Below, in pieces: positions 1 to 8,069 of a stretch of 64,000 nucleotides of DNA; position 1 is the stretch's first letter; every line of letters begins with the position of its first letter. The stretch is from Cupriavidus basilensis (GTDB lineage: Bacteria; Pseudomonadota; Gammaproteobacteria; Burkholderiales; Burkholderiaceae): contig NZ_BBQM01000014.1 in NCBI RefSeq assembly GCF_000876015.1, forward strand, positions 124,001-188,000, in the 5' to 3' direction. The position numbers and the translations under genes are program-made. The notes under the pieces were generated by a model. The model saw only the letters and a list, made by a program, of their open reading frames with translations. It searched no databases and had not been told where the DNA came from.

Positions 1-1
1 C

Positions 2-919
2 GTCCCCGCGGCCCATGCCGCCTGGCCCGACAAGCCGATCCGCTGGGTCGTGCCGTTCCCGGCCGGCGGCGCGATGGACAATATCGCCCGCACGCTGGGC
101 GAGGAAATGTCGGCCTCGCTCGGGCAGGCCATCGTGGTGGAAAACCGCCCCGGCGCGGGCGGCAACATCGGCGCCGAGATGGTGGCGCGCTCGCCCGCGG
201 ACGGCTACACGCTCATCATCGTGGCCAACGGCATGGCGGTGAACCCGGCGCTGTACGGGCGCCTGAACTACGACCCGGTCAAGGACTTCGCGCCGGTCTC
301 GCTGCTGGCGGTGGTGCCCAACGTGCTGGTCACCAACAAGGCCAGGAAGCTGCCCGCCACGGTGCCGGACCTGATCGCCGCCGCGCGCGCCAACCCGGAC
401 AAGTACACCTACGCCTCCGCCGGCAACGGCACCTCGATCCACCTCGCCGGCGAACTGTTCACCTCGCTTGCCGACGTCAGGATGCTGCACGTGCCCTACA
501 AGGGCAGCGGCCCGGCCATGACCGACCTGCTCGGCGGGCAGGTCGACTACATGTTCGACAGCATCACCTCGGCCAAGCCGCACATCGACTCCGGCAAGCT
601 CACGGCCATCGCGGTGACGACCGCCAGGCGCTCCACCACGCTGCCCAACGTGCCCACGATGGCCGAGGCCGGCGTCAAGGGCTACGACCTGTCGCCGTGG
701 TTCGCCGCCTTCGTGCCGGCCCGCACGCCGCCCGAGGTGATCGCGCGCCTGAACCAGGCGATGGTCGCCGCGCTGGCCAGGCCGTCGGTGCGCACGCGCC
801 TGGCCGGCATCGGCGCCGAGCCGATCGGCAGCACGCCGGCGCAACTGGGCAAGCACCTCGCCGAGGAAACGCAGAAGTGGGGCAAGCTGATCCGGGAGCG
901 GGGGATTCACGCGGATTGA
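2..919 (+). CDS. Bug/TctC family periplasmic solute-binding protein (5' partial)
   Basis: Periplasmic receptor of the tripartite tricarboxylate transporter (TTT) type, which binds a small carboxylate or related ligand. The gene enters from the left edge, so its start and most of its signal peptide are missing. The first visible codons read VPAAHAAWPDKP, the typical signal-peptidase junction and mature N-terminus of this family. Family hallmarks follow in order: VVPFPAGGAMDN, ENRPGAGGNIGAEM, the central VPYKGSGPAM, and LLGGQVDYMFD. The C-terminal lobe ends normally at ERGIHAD. No TctA or TctB membrane gene is visible; orphan Bug genes are very common in Burkholderiales. The ligand cannot be predicted from sequence. 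Family assignment is secure. Confidence 0.93.
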   Translation, partial: VPAAHAAWPDKPIRWVVPFPAGGAMDNIARTLGEEMSASLGQAIVVENRPGAGGNIGAEMVARSPADGYTLIIVANGMAVNPALYGRLNYDPVKDFAPVSLLAVVPNVLVTNKARKLPATVPDLIAAARANPDKYTYASAGNGTSIHLAGELFTSLADVRMLHVPYKGSGPAMTDLLGGQVDYMFDSITSAKPHIDSGKLTAIAVTTARRSTTLPNVPTMAEAGVKGYDLSPWFAAFVPARTPPEVIARLNQAMVAALARPSVRTRLAGIGAEPIGSTPAQLGKHLAEETQKWGKLIRERGIHAD

Positions 920-980
920 TCATTTGAGTGGCGCTGCCGCCTCTTCTCGGCGGGTACCGTGTTTCCTGGCGGTGCGCCGA

Positions 981-1009
981 TTGCCCCTTGTTGATAGCAG
1001 TGCTATCGT
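981..1009 (+). promoter_or_regulatory. Promoter with overlapping palindromic operator for the FitAB-type module
   Basis: TTGCCC at 981-986 and TATCGT at 1004-1009 are 17 bp apart, with a TG one base upstream of the -10 (extended -10). A perfect 15-bp palindrome, GATAGCA-G-TGCTATC, occupies 993-1007 and so covers the -10 element. This is what is expected of an autorepressed TA promoter. The half-site TGATAGCA resembles, as I recall it, the half-site reported for gonococcal FitA, although order and spacing differ here. Inference; no binding data. Confidence 0.6.
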
Positions 1010-1039
1010 TCTTGCGTGACAGTATCGGAAGGGGAAATC

Positions 1040-1276
1040 ATGGCCACTCTCCTGGTTCGCGGGATTGACGAGGCACTGGTGCAGCGGCTGCGCGAGCGCG
1101 CCGCCGCGCACGGGCGCAGCGCAGAGGCGGAACACCGCGAGATCCTCGCGCAGGCCCTGTCGGCAACCCGGCGCAGGAGCTTTGCCGAGATCCTGGCCAG
1201 CATGCCGGATGTCGGCGAGGACAGCGATTTCGAGCGGCTCGATCCGTCGTCCGGGGCCGTCCATGTATTTGATTGA
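1040..1276 (+). CDS. fitA: FitA-like ribbon-helix-helix antitoxin
   Basis: A 78-residue antitoxin that should bind and neutralise the PIN ribonuclease encoded immediately downstream and repress their shared promoter. The N-terminus (MATLLVRGIDEALVQRLRER) is the ribbon-helix-helix DNA-binding fold typical of FitA/plasmid-stability proteins, followed by the HGRSAEAEHREIL segment and a C-terminal toxin-wrapping tail. The ATG at 1040 is preferred over the in-frame GTG at 1016 because a GGAAGGGGA ribosome-binding site lies just upstream of it. The gene overlaps the toxin start by 14 bases, so the two are translationally coupled. Family assignment is good; activity is inferred. Confidence 0.85.
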   Translation: MATLLVRGIDEALVQRLRERAAAHGRSAEAEHREILAQALSATRRRSFAEILASMPDVGEDSDFERLDPSSGAVHVFD

Positions 1277-1679
1277 TACCAACGTCATCAGCGAAGCGCG
1301 CAAGCGCGAGCGCGCCAACCCGGGGGTGCGAGACTTTTTCCGCGAGGCCGCGCAACGAGAGTCCGCTTTGTTTCTCTCCGTGGTCACGGTCGGCGAACTG
1401 CAGCGTGGCGTCGAGTTGATCCGGCATCGCGGAGATACCGCGCAGTTTGCCGCTCTGGGGGCCTGGCTCGAGTCCGTGTTGAGCGAATTCGCAGAGCGGA
1501 TCTTGCCCATCGACGATGTCGTCAGTCAGGTCTGGGGCCGCCTGCGCGTACCGCACGCGGAGCATGCGCTGGACAAGCTGATTGCGGCGACGGCGCTGGT
1601 GCATGACCTCACGGTCGTGACCCGCAATGTCGATGACTTCGCGGGCTGCGGCGCTCGCTTGCTGAACCCCTTCGCGTAA
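1263..1679 (+). CDS. fitB: FitB-like PIN-domain ribonuclease toxin
   Basis: A 138-residue VapC/FitB-type PIN endoribonuclease toxin. The acidic metal-binding residues of the PIN active site can be placed: D5 in YLIDTNVISE, E45 in VTVGELQRG, D104 in HALDKLIAAT and D124/D125 in RNVDDF. Length equals that of known FitB proteins. The gene starts inside the antitoxin gene, giving the usual antitoxin-first order and coupled translation. All catalytic residues are present, so the toxin is probably functional. In this family the target is usually tRNA or other RNA, but the specific target here is unknown. Confidence 0.87.
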   Translation: MYLIDTNVISEARKRERANPGVRDFFREAAQRESALFLSVVTVGELQRGVELIRHRGDTAQFAALGAWLESVLSEFAERILPIDDVVSQVWGRLRVPHAEHALDKLIAATALVHDLTVVTRNVDDFAGCGARLLNPFA

Positions 1680-1703
1680 ATCCCCCCGCTTTCGCCTGCT
1701 GCG

Positions 1704-2447
1704 CTATTTCCCCGCCGAAAACCGGACATCCCCATACCACGCCCGCGCGACCGCGCCGGTGTTGTCGGTATCGGTGAGCAGGCCGTAGGCGGTGAGCCTG
1801 CCCGGCGCTTCCTTGAAGGCGCGCTCGTAGTCCTGCGCCACGTTGCGGCTCAGGGACAGCCACTTGCCGACGTCGCCGGGGCCGCCCGATACCACGATCA
1901 TCTTGACGCGCGAGGTGTGCGGGTTGTCGAGGATGGTGCCCACCGGCACGCTGTCGGACCAGATGTACATCAGCGTGGCATAGGGCAGGTCTTCGCCGGC
2001 CAGCGTGTGCGCGAGCTGCATGGCGGCGCGGTCGCCGAGCGAGAGTTTTTCCTTGTCGCCGTCGAACAGGAAAAGCAGCCGCGCGGGCGCGTCTTCCTGC
2101 GCGGCCACGCGGTTGTCGGCGTTGTCGACGGGCTGCTCGATCTTCCAGCGCCAGCTCACCCGGGGCGTGGCGGCGAGATCGATGTCGCCGTCGTGCATCA
2201 GCGCCGAGGCGGAGGCGTCGGCGCTGGCTTCCAGCACCGTGACGTTGCCGTCGGCCACCAGGCTGTAGCGCGTGGTCATCTTGCCGCGCGCCACCGGCAG
2301 GTTCTTCCAGCCGGCCGGCAGCGCGCCGCCCGGCGTGTCCGTGGAGAACGCCACGCCGGGCGGCGCGGCCTGCGCGGCGGCCCACAGCGGCAGGCCGCAG
2401 GCCAGCAGGCCGGCCAGAAGCCGCCTCGATGCGCGGTGCATGGTCAT
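1704..2447 (-). CDS. DUF3047 family exported protein
   Basis: A 247-residue protein with a Sec signal peptide (basic MTMHRASRR, hydrophobic core, probable cleavage after WAAAQA). The mature part matches my memory of the DUF3047 family: a beta-rich fold with the conserved stretches WRWKIEQPV, ARLLFLFDGD, LMYIWSD and the C-terminal WYGDVRFS. Function is not established; the fold suggests a periplasmic or lipoprotein-like binding protein. It converges with the toxin gene, its stop lying 24 bases from the toxin stop. Two ATGs (2447 and 2441) are possible starts; the upstream one is used. It was probably once followed upstream by a dehydrogenase gene, of which only a scar remains. Confidence 0.75.
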   Translation of the reverse strand: MTMHRASRRLLAGLLACGLPLWAAAQAAPPGVAFSTDTPGGALPAGWKNLPVARGKMTTRYSLVADGNVTVLEASADASASALMHDGDIDLAATPRVSWRWKIEQPVDNADNRVAAQEDAPARLLFLFDGDKEKLSLGDRAAMQLAHTLAGEDLPYATLMYIWSDSVPVGTILDNPHTSRVKMIVVSGGPGDVGKWLSLSRNVAQDYERAFKEAPGRLTAYGLLTDTDNTGAVARAWYGDVRFSAGK

Positions 2448-2601
2448 GTGCGGGGGCTGGCCGGCGGTGTGATGGGAGTTTCATTGTAGGCAGGTGGCCC
2501 GGGGTTTGTCCGGTGCGGCGCGGCTCCCGGCCGCGGGCCGGCGGGACGCGCGCGGCCCGCCCCGGGGTCTGCGATGGCTTGCCGCGCGCGCGCGACGGCG
2601 C

Positions 2602-2658
2602 TCAGGCGATGCCGCCGTCGGCGCGCGGGATCTGGCCGTTGACCCGGCCGGTGTGGGG
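2602..2658 (-). pseudogene. 3' remnant of a short-chain dehydrogenase gene
   Basis: Reading the minus strand from 2658 gives P-H-T-G-R-V-N-G-Q-I-P-R-A-D-G-G-I-A followed by TGA at 2604-2602. TGRVNGQIPRADGGIA is the stereotyped C-terminus of short-chain dehydrogenases/reductases (the ...VNGQ..R.DGG.. end). An in-frame TGA lies just upstream at 2661-2659, and no other dehydrogenase sequence is present. The adjacent divergent LysR gene is of a type often paired with such a dehydrogenase, so this looks like the scar of a deletion. Seen directly: the 18-codon tail. The deletion is inferred. Confidence 0.6.
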
Positions 2659-2741
2659 TCATGGATCATTCCGGTGAATGGATAATCGGCCGGGAATTGG
2701 TATCATTGCTCCATCTTCCTCAATAATTGACCGCCACCGCG

Positions 2742-3647
2742 ATGGACCGCTTCCAGGAAATGCAGGCGTTCGTGCGCATCGCCGAGCGCCAGAGCTTTAC
2801 CCAGGCCGCCGAGGACCTGCGCATCCCGCGCGCCACCATCACCAACCTGATCAAGCGCATGGAGCGCCGCATCGGCACGCGGCTGCTGGAGCGCACCACG
2901 CGCACGGTGCGCCTCACGCACGACGGCGAGGCCTACTACCGGCGCTGCGTGCGCCTGATCGCCGACCTCGAGGAAGCCGAGGGGTCGTTCCGCAACACCG
3001 CGCCGAAGGGGCTGCTGCGCGTGAACCTGCAAGGCACGCTGGCGCGGCATTTCGTGGTGCCGTCGCTGCCGGATTTCCTCGCGCAGTACCCGGAGCTGGA
3101 AGTGCATATCGGCGAGGACGACCGCCTCGTGGACCTCGTGCGCGAAGGCGTGGACTGCGTGCTGCGCGCGGGCAACCTGCAGGACTCGTCGATGGTGGGG
3201 CGGCGCGTGGCGCTGCTCGAGCAAGTCACCGTGGCCAGCCCCGCCTACCTGGCCCGGCATGGCGAGCCGGCGGACCTGGAGGCGCTGGCCGCGCATCGCG
3301 CGGTCAACTACATCTCGAGCGCCACCGGCAGGGTGGTGCCGCTGGAGTTCACCGTGGACGGCCGCGTGAGCGCCGTGCAACTGCCGGGCACGGTGTCTGT
3401 CACCGGGGCCGATCTCTACACGGGCGCGTCGGTCGCGGGGCTCGGGCTGGTGCAGGTGCCGCGCTACCGCGTGGCCGGCGAACTGGCCGACGGGCGCCTG
3501 CGCGTGGTGCTGCCGCAGTTGCCGCCGCCGCCGATGTCGGTGTCGGTGCTGTATTCGCATAACCGCCAGCTTTCGTCGCGCGTGCGCGTGTTCGCGCAGT
3601 GGCTGCGCGAGGTGTTCGAGACCGCCGGCGCGCGGACGGGCGACTAG
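2742..3647 (+). CDS. LysR-type transcriptional regulator
   Basis: A 301-residue LysR-type regulator. Residues 1-60 form the winged helix-turn-helix (MDRFQEMQAFVRIAERQSFT, then the recognition helix in IPRATITNLIKRMERRIGTR and the wing LLERTTRTVRLT). Residues from about 90 form the substrate-binding effector domain, starting at KGLLRVNLQGTLARHFV. This is the CrgA/DsdC-like branch that begins MDRFQEMQ and usually controls a neighbouring oxidoreductase. Here the neighbour survives only as a fragment at 2602-2658, leaving the regulator without its likely target. ATG 2742 is chosen over a TTG at 2727. Effector unknown. Confidence 0.9.
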   Translation: MDRFQEMQAFVRIAERQSFTQAAEDLRIPRATITNLIKRMERRIGTRLLERTTRTVRLTHDGEAYYRRCVRLIADLEEAEGSFRNTAPKGLLRVNLQGTLARHFVVPSLPDFLAQYPELEVHIGEDDRLVDLVREGVDCVLRAGNLQDSSMVGRRVALLEQVTVASPAYLARHGEPADLEALAAHRAVNYISSATGRVVPLEFTVDGRVSAVQLPGTVSVTGADLYTGASVAGLGLVQVPRYRVAGELADGRLRVVLPQLPPPPMSVSVLYSHNRQLSSRVRVFAQWLREVFETAGARTGD

Positions 3648-3708
3648 CGCCGCGCGCGGCGCCGCCGGTTCGGCGCGCGGCGGATGTCGACGGAAAAAGG
3701 GAGAAAAA

Positions 3709-4374
3709 TCAGTGCGCCTTCAGCTCGCACGCGGGACACACGCGCACCAGCAGCGGCGGGCTTTCCATTTCCGCGAGCGCGTCGCTGTCGTCGGAGGCCA
3801 CCGCGCAGCGGCACGCGGGCGACGCGGCCAGCGGCTTCACGGGGTCGCCCTCCGGCAGCACCGCGTAGCGCACGCCGAGCAGGACGCGGCGTTCCCACGC
3901 GCCGGTGGGATCGAGCGCGAGCAGCCACAGGCGCGTCTGCAGCGACCAGTGCTTGACGGTCTCGCTCTTGATGAGCAGCCGCCGCGCGGCTTCCGCCGTG
4001 GTGATCTGGTGCGACACCAGATGGAAGAACGCTTCGGCCTTGTCGCCCAGGCGCAGGCGCCCCATCGGCGTGCCGGTCAGGCGCGTGAACGGCTGGCGGC
4101 AGCCGGAGCACTGGAACTGCGGCAGGCCGCCCTCGTCGGTGCTGTGGAAGGCCGCGCCCGCGCCGCAGCGCGGGCAGCGCGGCGCGCGGCGGCTGGCCAC
4201 GTGCAGGCGGCGCCAGGCGGCCATCAGGTAGTCGGCCAGGGCTTCGTCGCCGGCGGCATTGGCGGCGCGCGCGCCGATATGGATCAGCGTGGTCGCGCGG
4301 CGCGGTTCGCGCGCGGGCGGCGGCGCGCTGCCGAGGTCGGCCAGTGATGGCCGGGGAGGGGCGAATCTGCTCAT
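3709..4374 (-). CDS. DUF746-like zinc-ribbon protein, transposon-related
   Basis: A 221-residue protein with a four-cysteine zinc ribbon (CPRCGAGAAF followed by FQCSGCRQPF), then RLTGTPMGRLRL and a helix-turn-helix-like segment (TTAEAARRLLIKSETVKHW). This arrangement is what I recall for DUF746 proteins of Ralstonia and Cupriavidus, a family linked to transposon-encoded DNA-binding modules such as InsA. A second cysteine pair lies near the C-terminus (VRVCPACELKAH). No transposase catalytic domain or terminal inverted repeats are visible, so it is either a domesticated DNA-binding protein or a remnant. ATG 4374 is used; an upstream extension to 4470 lacks any family features. Confidence 0.6.
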   Translation of the reverse strand: MSRFAPPRPSLADLGSAPPPAREPRRATTLIHIGARAANAAGDEALADYLMAAWRRLHVASRRAPRCPRCGAGAAFHSTDEGGLPQFQCSGCRQPFTRLTGTPMGRLRLGDKAEAFFHLVSHQITTAEAARRLLIKSETVKHWSLQTRLWLLALDPTGAWERRVLLGVRYAVLPEGDPVKPLAASPACRCAVASDDSDALAEMESPPLLVRVCPACELKAH

Positions 4375-4502
4375 AACGTCGGCGCGGGCAAACCGGCCCA
4401 GGCTCCGGGAGCGATGAAAGTGGGCAGATTCTATGGGGGATGGGGTCGGCCCGAAACTGTGATTGATCACAGTGGGTGGTGCCGCCGGGCCGCTGTGCCG
4501 CG

Positions 4503-5108
4503 CTAGGGCTTGATGATGCCGGCCGAGGCCGCCTTGACCACCGCCTCGATGCGCGTGGCCACGCCGAGCTTCTGGCGCGCGTTGTCGATATGGAAGTCCA
4601 CCGTACGCTTGGACAGCCCGAGGATGGTGGCGATCTCGCCGGAGGTCTTGCCGCGCGCGGACCAGACCAGCGCCTCCACCTCGCGCTCGCTCAACTGCAC
4701 GTCGGGCAGGCCGTGCCGCGTGCGCGCCACGCGCGCCAGCCGCGTCTCGACGATGCTGGTGAGGATGTCGAAGTCCACCGGCTTGGTCACGTAGTCGTCG
4801 GCGCCGAGCCGGCGGCCGCGCAACTCGGCCTCGCGCTGGGCCAGCGCGGTGAGGAACACGAACGGCATGTCGGCGAAGCGCGGCGCCAGCGCGGCGATCT
4901 TCTCCAGCAGTTCGAAGCCGGTCATCACTGGCATACTCACGTCGCAGAGCACCAGGTCCGGCGCGTCGCGCAGGATGCTGGCCAGGCCCTGCTCGCCATC
5001 ATGCGCGATGCTCACGTCGAAGCCGCGCTCGACCAGTTCCTCGGCGATCAGGGCGGCCGTTTCGGCATCGTCCTCGATGCAGAGTATCTTGCGGCTGGCG
5101 TCGTGCAT
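4503..5108 (-). CDS. Response regulator with LuxR-type HTH output
   Basis: A 201-residue two-domain response regulator. The receiver domain (about residues 7-125) has the acidic pair E12/D13/D14, the phospho-acceptor D56 in LVLCDVSMP, and the conserved T/A and K of VFLTAL and VTKPVD. The output domain (about 138-198) is a LuxR/FixJ helix-turn-helix beginning LSEREVEALVWSARGKTSGEIA. It is transcribed divergently from the histidine kinase that starts 58 bases away, so the two presumably form one signalling pair and share a control region. Targets are unknown. Confidence 0.88.
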   Translation of the reverse strand: MHDASRKILCIEDDAETAALIAEELVERGFDVSIAHDGEQGLASILRDAPDLVLCDVSMPVMTGFELLEKIAALAPRFADMPFVFLTALAQREAELRGRRLGADDYVTKPVDFDILTSIVETRLARVARTRHGLPDVQLSEREVEALVWSARGKTSGEIATILGLSKRTVDFHIDNARQKLGVATRIEAVVKAASAGIIKP

Positions 5109-5166
5109 GGTGTTCCTCGGTGGTGCGGGCGGGCAGAGCGTAAGCGATTTCCAGGATGACAGTCTC

Positions 5167-6810
5167 ATGAATCACCCGATTCAGCCGGCGCCGGGCGGCC
5201 GGCGCGTGCGCCGCGGGCTCGGGCGGCGCCTGGCCGGGCTGCCCGATTCGGTGCCGATGCTGCGGCCGATCCGCGTGCGGCTGTCGCTCGTGTTCGTGCT
5301 GTTCCTGCTGCTGGTGGCCGGCGTGGGCCTGTTCGGCATCAACCGCCTGAGCAACTTCCACAGCGTGTCGGCGCAGATCAGCGGGCGCTGGCTGCAGAGC
5401 AACCGCATCCTCGGCGACCTCAACAATTATATTTCCGACTACCGCGCCTTCGAGGGCGATGCCCTGATCGCCACCACCGGCGCCGACCTGCGCGCGGCGC
5501 AGGCGCAGATCGCCCGGCTGGACGACGTGATCCGCGAGGTGGAGGGGCGCTACGGCAAGATCGCGCACGACCCGGCCGAACAGGCGCTCTACGAGCAGTT
5601 CATGGCGCAATGGGCCGCCTACCGCCAGTGCGTGGACGACGTGGTGGCGCTGGCCTACCGCAAGGACACCGCGCCGGCGGTGGCGCTGTACCGCGGCGAG
5701 TCGCGCCATGCGTTCGAGCGCGCCAACGGCACGCTCGGCACGCTGACCGAGCGCAACGTGGCCGGCGCGGCCGCGGCGACCGAGCGCGAGGCCGACGCCT
5801 ACCGCGAGGCGCAGCGCCTGATCGCCGGCGCCATCCTGGTGTCGTGCTGCCTGGTGATCGCCGCGGTGGCCTACCTGGTGCGGGCGGTGTCCAACCCGAT
5901 CGCGGCGCTGGTCGAGCGCATGCACCGCATCACCGACAACGACCCGCACGTCGACATACCGGGCGCCGGGCGCCGCGACGAGATCGGCGAGATCGCGCGC
6001 GCGGTGGTGCGCTTTCGCGACAACACGCTGGAGCTCGAGCGCAGCAAGGCCGCGCTGGCCGCGCAGACCACCATGCTGCAGGACACGCTGGAAAACGAGC
6101 GGCGCATGGCCATGCTCCAGCGCAATTTCGTCTCGATGGCTTCGCACGAGTTCCGCACGCCGCTCAACGTGATCGACGGCCACGCGCAGCGCCTGATGCG
6201 CATGAAGGAAAGCCCGTCGGCCGAGGTGCTGGCCGAGCGCTGCGGGCGCATCCGCGGCGCGGTGCGGCGCATGACCAGCCTGATCGACCATCTGCTCGAT
6301 TCCTCGCAGCTGCTCGACGGCGGCCGCCTGGCCACGCTGCGCGGCGTGGATTTCTCGCTCAGCCTGCTGGTGCACGAAGTCTGCGAGATGCACCGCGAGA
6401 GCTCGCCGGCGGCCGTGATCGAGGAGATCGTCGATCCCGGCGTGGCGGAGATCTTTCACGGCGACGCCAAGCTGCTGTTCCAGGCCTTCAGCAATCTGAT
6501 CGGCAACGCCATCAAGTACTCGGCCGCCGGCACGCCAGTCACCGTGCGCGTGCGCGGCGACGCGAACACCGTCAGCGTGTCGGTGGCCGACCGCGGCATG
6601 GGCATCCCGGACAAGGACCGCGGCCATATCTTCGAGCGCTTCGTGCGCGGCGCCAACGTGGCCGGCACGGCCGGCGCGGGCGTGGGCCTGTATCTGGTCA
6701 AGCTGGCGGTGGACCTGCACCGCGGCGAGATCCGCGTGAGCAGCAAGGAAGGGCAGGGCTCGTGCTTCGACGTGCGGCTGCCGCGCGGGCTGGACGGCGC
6801 GGGCGGCTGA
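5167..6810 (+). CDS. Membrane sensor histidine kinase
   Basis: A 547-residue inner-membrane sensor kinase, probable partner of the divergent LuxR-type regulator. A first membrane helix (about 38-58) and a second (about 220-240) bracket a helical periplasmic sensor of roughly 160 residues, similar in outline to four-helix-bundle sensors. A HAMP linker (about 241-293) follows. The dimerisation domain carries the phospho-acceptor H327 in SMASHEFRTPLN. The ATPase domain has the N-box NLIGNAIKYS, G1 DRGMGIP and G2 GAGVGLYLVK. ATG 5167 is chosen for its position after the divergent control region; an internal ATG before LRPIRVRLS is the alternative. The signal is unknown. Confidence 0.9.
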   Translation: MNHPIQPAPGGRRVRRGLGRRLAGLPDSVPMLRPIRVRLSLVFVLFLLLVAGVGLFGINRLSNFHSVSAQISGRWLQSNRILGDLNNYISDYRAFEGDALIATTGADLRAAQAQIARLDDVIREVEGRYGKIAHDPAEQALYEQFMAQWAAYRQCVDDVVALAYRKDTAPAVALYRGESRHAFERANGTLGTLTERNVAGAAAATEREADAYREAQRLIAGAILVSCCLVIAAVAYLVRAVSNPIAALVERMHRITDNDPHVDIPGAGRRDEIGEIARAVVRFRDNTLELERSKAALAAQTTMLQDTLENERRMAMLQRNFVSMASHEFRTPLNVIDGHAQRLMRMKESPSAEVLAERCGRIRGAVRRMTSLIDHLLDSSQLLDGGRLATLRGVDFSLSLLVHEVCEMHRESSPAAVIEEIVDPGVAEIFHGDAKLLFQAFSNLIGNAIKYSAAGTPVTVRVRGDANTVSVSVADRGMGIPDKDRGHIFERFVRGANVAGTAGAGVGLYLVKLAVDLHRGEIRVSSKEGQGSCFDVRLPRGLDGAGG

Positions 6811-6862
6811 AGCCACGCGGCGGCGGCAACGCGGGGAAGGAAAAAAGGAGGGCGAAAAAAAA

Positions 6863-6880
6863 GCCCGCCTGGCGGCGGGC
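6863..6880 (-). terminator. Intrinsic terminator, probably bidirectional
   Basis: GCCCGCC (6863-6869), loop TGGC, GGCGGGC (6874-6880). On the minus strand the stem is followed by an unbroken run of eight T, making a strong terminator for the two tRNA genes. On the plus strand it is followed by ATTTTCTT and can also end the histidine kinase transcript. Confidence 0.85.
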
Positions 6881-6889
6881 ATTTTCTTG

Positions 6890-6966
6890 TGGCGGAGCGG
6901 ACGGGGCTCGAACCCGCGACCCCCGGCGTGACAGGCCGGTATTCTAACCAACTGAACTACCGCTCC
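6890..6966 (-). tRNA. tRNA-Asp (GTC)
   Basis: The reverse complement folds as a 77-nt cloverleaf starting GGAGCGG and ending in an encoded CCA (TGG at 6890-6892). The anticodon loop reads CCTGTCAC, giving anticodon GTC, and the T-arm contains GGTTCGAGCC. It closely resembles Escherichia coli tRNA-Asp. Confidence 0.97.
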
Positions 6967-7048
6967 ACATTGACTGCGGAAACCGGACGATACCGGCCTC
7001 CGACGCGCTTGCCGAAGCTGCCATGCGTGACTGGCATGCCTTCGAAAC

Positions 7049-7124
7049 TGGCGTCCCCTAGGGGATTCGAACCCCTGTACTCACCGTGAAAGGGTGATGT
7101 CCTAGGCCTCTAGACGAAGGGGAC
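7049..7124 (-). tRNA. tRNA-Glu (TTC)
   Basis: The reverse complement is a 76-nt cloverleaf beginning GTCCCCTTCG and ending GGGGACGCCA with encoded CCA. The anticodon loop CCTTTCACG gives TTC. It lies 82 bases upstream (in transcription) of tRNA-Asp and probably forms one transcript with it, a common Glu-Asp order in Betaproteobacteria. Confidence 0.97.
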
Positions 7125-7386
7125 ATGAACCTGCTTGCAACACCTTGCGGTTTCATGTCGCGAGGGGCGCAATTGTAGCGCCCTTCATTGCGGCTGTGAA
7201 GCGTTTTTTCATCGAAATGCAAAAAACGCGCGCGCGACACGCGCGGCATCAGGCGCTGCGGCGGCGTGCTTCCGCGCGCCGCCGCAGCGCCCGTTCCCGC
7301 CGTTCCCGGCCGGCGCTGTTCAACCGCGCGCCGATCTGCCACCATTGCGGCCCTTCGTTTTCATGGCCCGGCAAGGCGCCCTCGCA

Positions 7387-7914
7387 ATGGCTTCCAGCAA
7401 AGCACACCACGCCACCGGATGGGCGGCCGGACTGATCGCCGCGGCGATCGTCGCCAGCGCCGGCGCGGGCGGCCCCTATTCATTCGGCGCCGCGCTGGCC
7501 TTTGCCGCGGGCGTGGCCGGCGGCGGCGCGCCGGACTGGCTGGAGGTGGCGTGGTGGTCGCGCTCGCGCCGCCTGTGGATCGCCCATCGGACCTGGACGC
7601 ACTGGGGCGTGGCCTGGCTCGCGCTGCTGGTGCTGTCGCACCGCGCGCTGGGCAGCCACGCGCTGGCCGCGCCGGCGTTCGGCTTTGCCTGCGGCGGGCT
7701 CATGCATCTGCTGGCGGACTGGCCCAATCCGCTCGGCGTGCCGTGGATCTGCGGGCGGCATTCGCTGAACTGGTGGAAGAGCGGGCGCTGCGATGCGCTG
7801 GTGGTGGCGGCGTCGTGGGCGGGCGCGCTTACGCTGTCGCGCCATGTGTGGTTCCACGGCGCGCACGGCCTGGACCTGCTGCATTACCTGCGCGCGTGGC
7901 ATCTGCGCGCGTGA
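7387..7914 (+). CDS. YdjM-like membrane-bound metal-dependent hydrolase
   Basis: A 175-residue inner-membrane protein of the DUF457/YdjM group (putative metal-dependent hydrolases). After MASSKAHHATGWAAG it alternates hydrophobic helices with conserved histidines and aspartates: H7/H8, GGGAPDWLE, the IAHRTWTHWG motif with two histidines, and GLMHLLADWPNPLG. These His/Asp pairs at membrane borders define the family. Biochemical role is unestablished; relatives in Enterobacteria are SOS-associated. ATG 7387 is used; an in-frame ATG at 7363 would add eight residues. It reads away from the tRNA genes. Confidence 0.8.
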   Translation: MASSKAHHATGWAAGLIAAAIVASAGAGGPYSFGAALAFAAGVAGGGAPDWLEVAWWSRSRRLWIAHRTWTHWGVAWLALLVLSHRALGSHALAAPAFGFACGGLMHLLADWPNPLGVPWICGRHSLNWWKSGRCDALVVAASWAGALTLSRHVWFHGAHGLDLLHYLRAWHLRA

Positions 7915-7930
7915 GCACGGCAAAAAAAGA

Positions 7931-7950
7931 GGCGGCCACGAGGGGCCGCC
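7931..7950 (-). terminator. Intrinsic terminator for the 8070-8909 gene
   Basis: GGCGGCC (7931-7937), loop ACGAGG, GGCCGCC (7944-7950). On the minus strand the stem is followed by TCTTTTTTTG, a good U-tract. It would end transcripts from the minus-strand gene about 120 bases upstream. Confidence 0.75.
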
Positions 7951-8069
7951 GATCGGGAATACGAGGGAGGCAATTCCCTCAGGGATGACTAACGGCCGGC
8001 AAAAGTGCCACATTCACCCCTCCGATGTGGGGTGACTTTCCGTGCATATGCGTCGCGCCGATGCGCGCC

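Noticed and set aside
3649..3680. GCGCCGCGCGCGGCGC palindrome between the LysR gene and the DUF746-like gene as a terminator
   Set aside because: Pure GC runs of this kind arise easily here and no T-tract follows on either strand.
3709..4374. Complete insertion sequence around the DUF746-like gene
   Set aside because: No transposase catalytic domain, no terminal inverted repeats and no target-site duplication could be seen.
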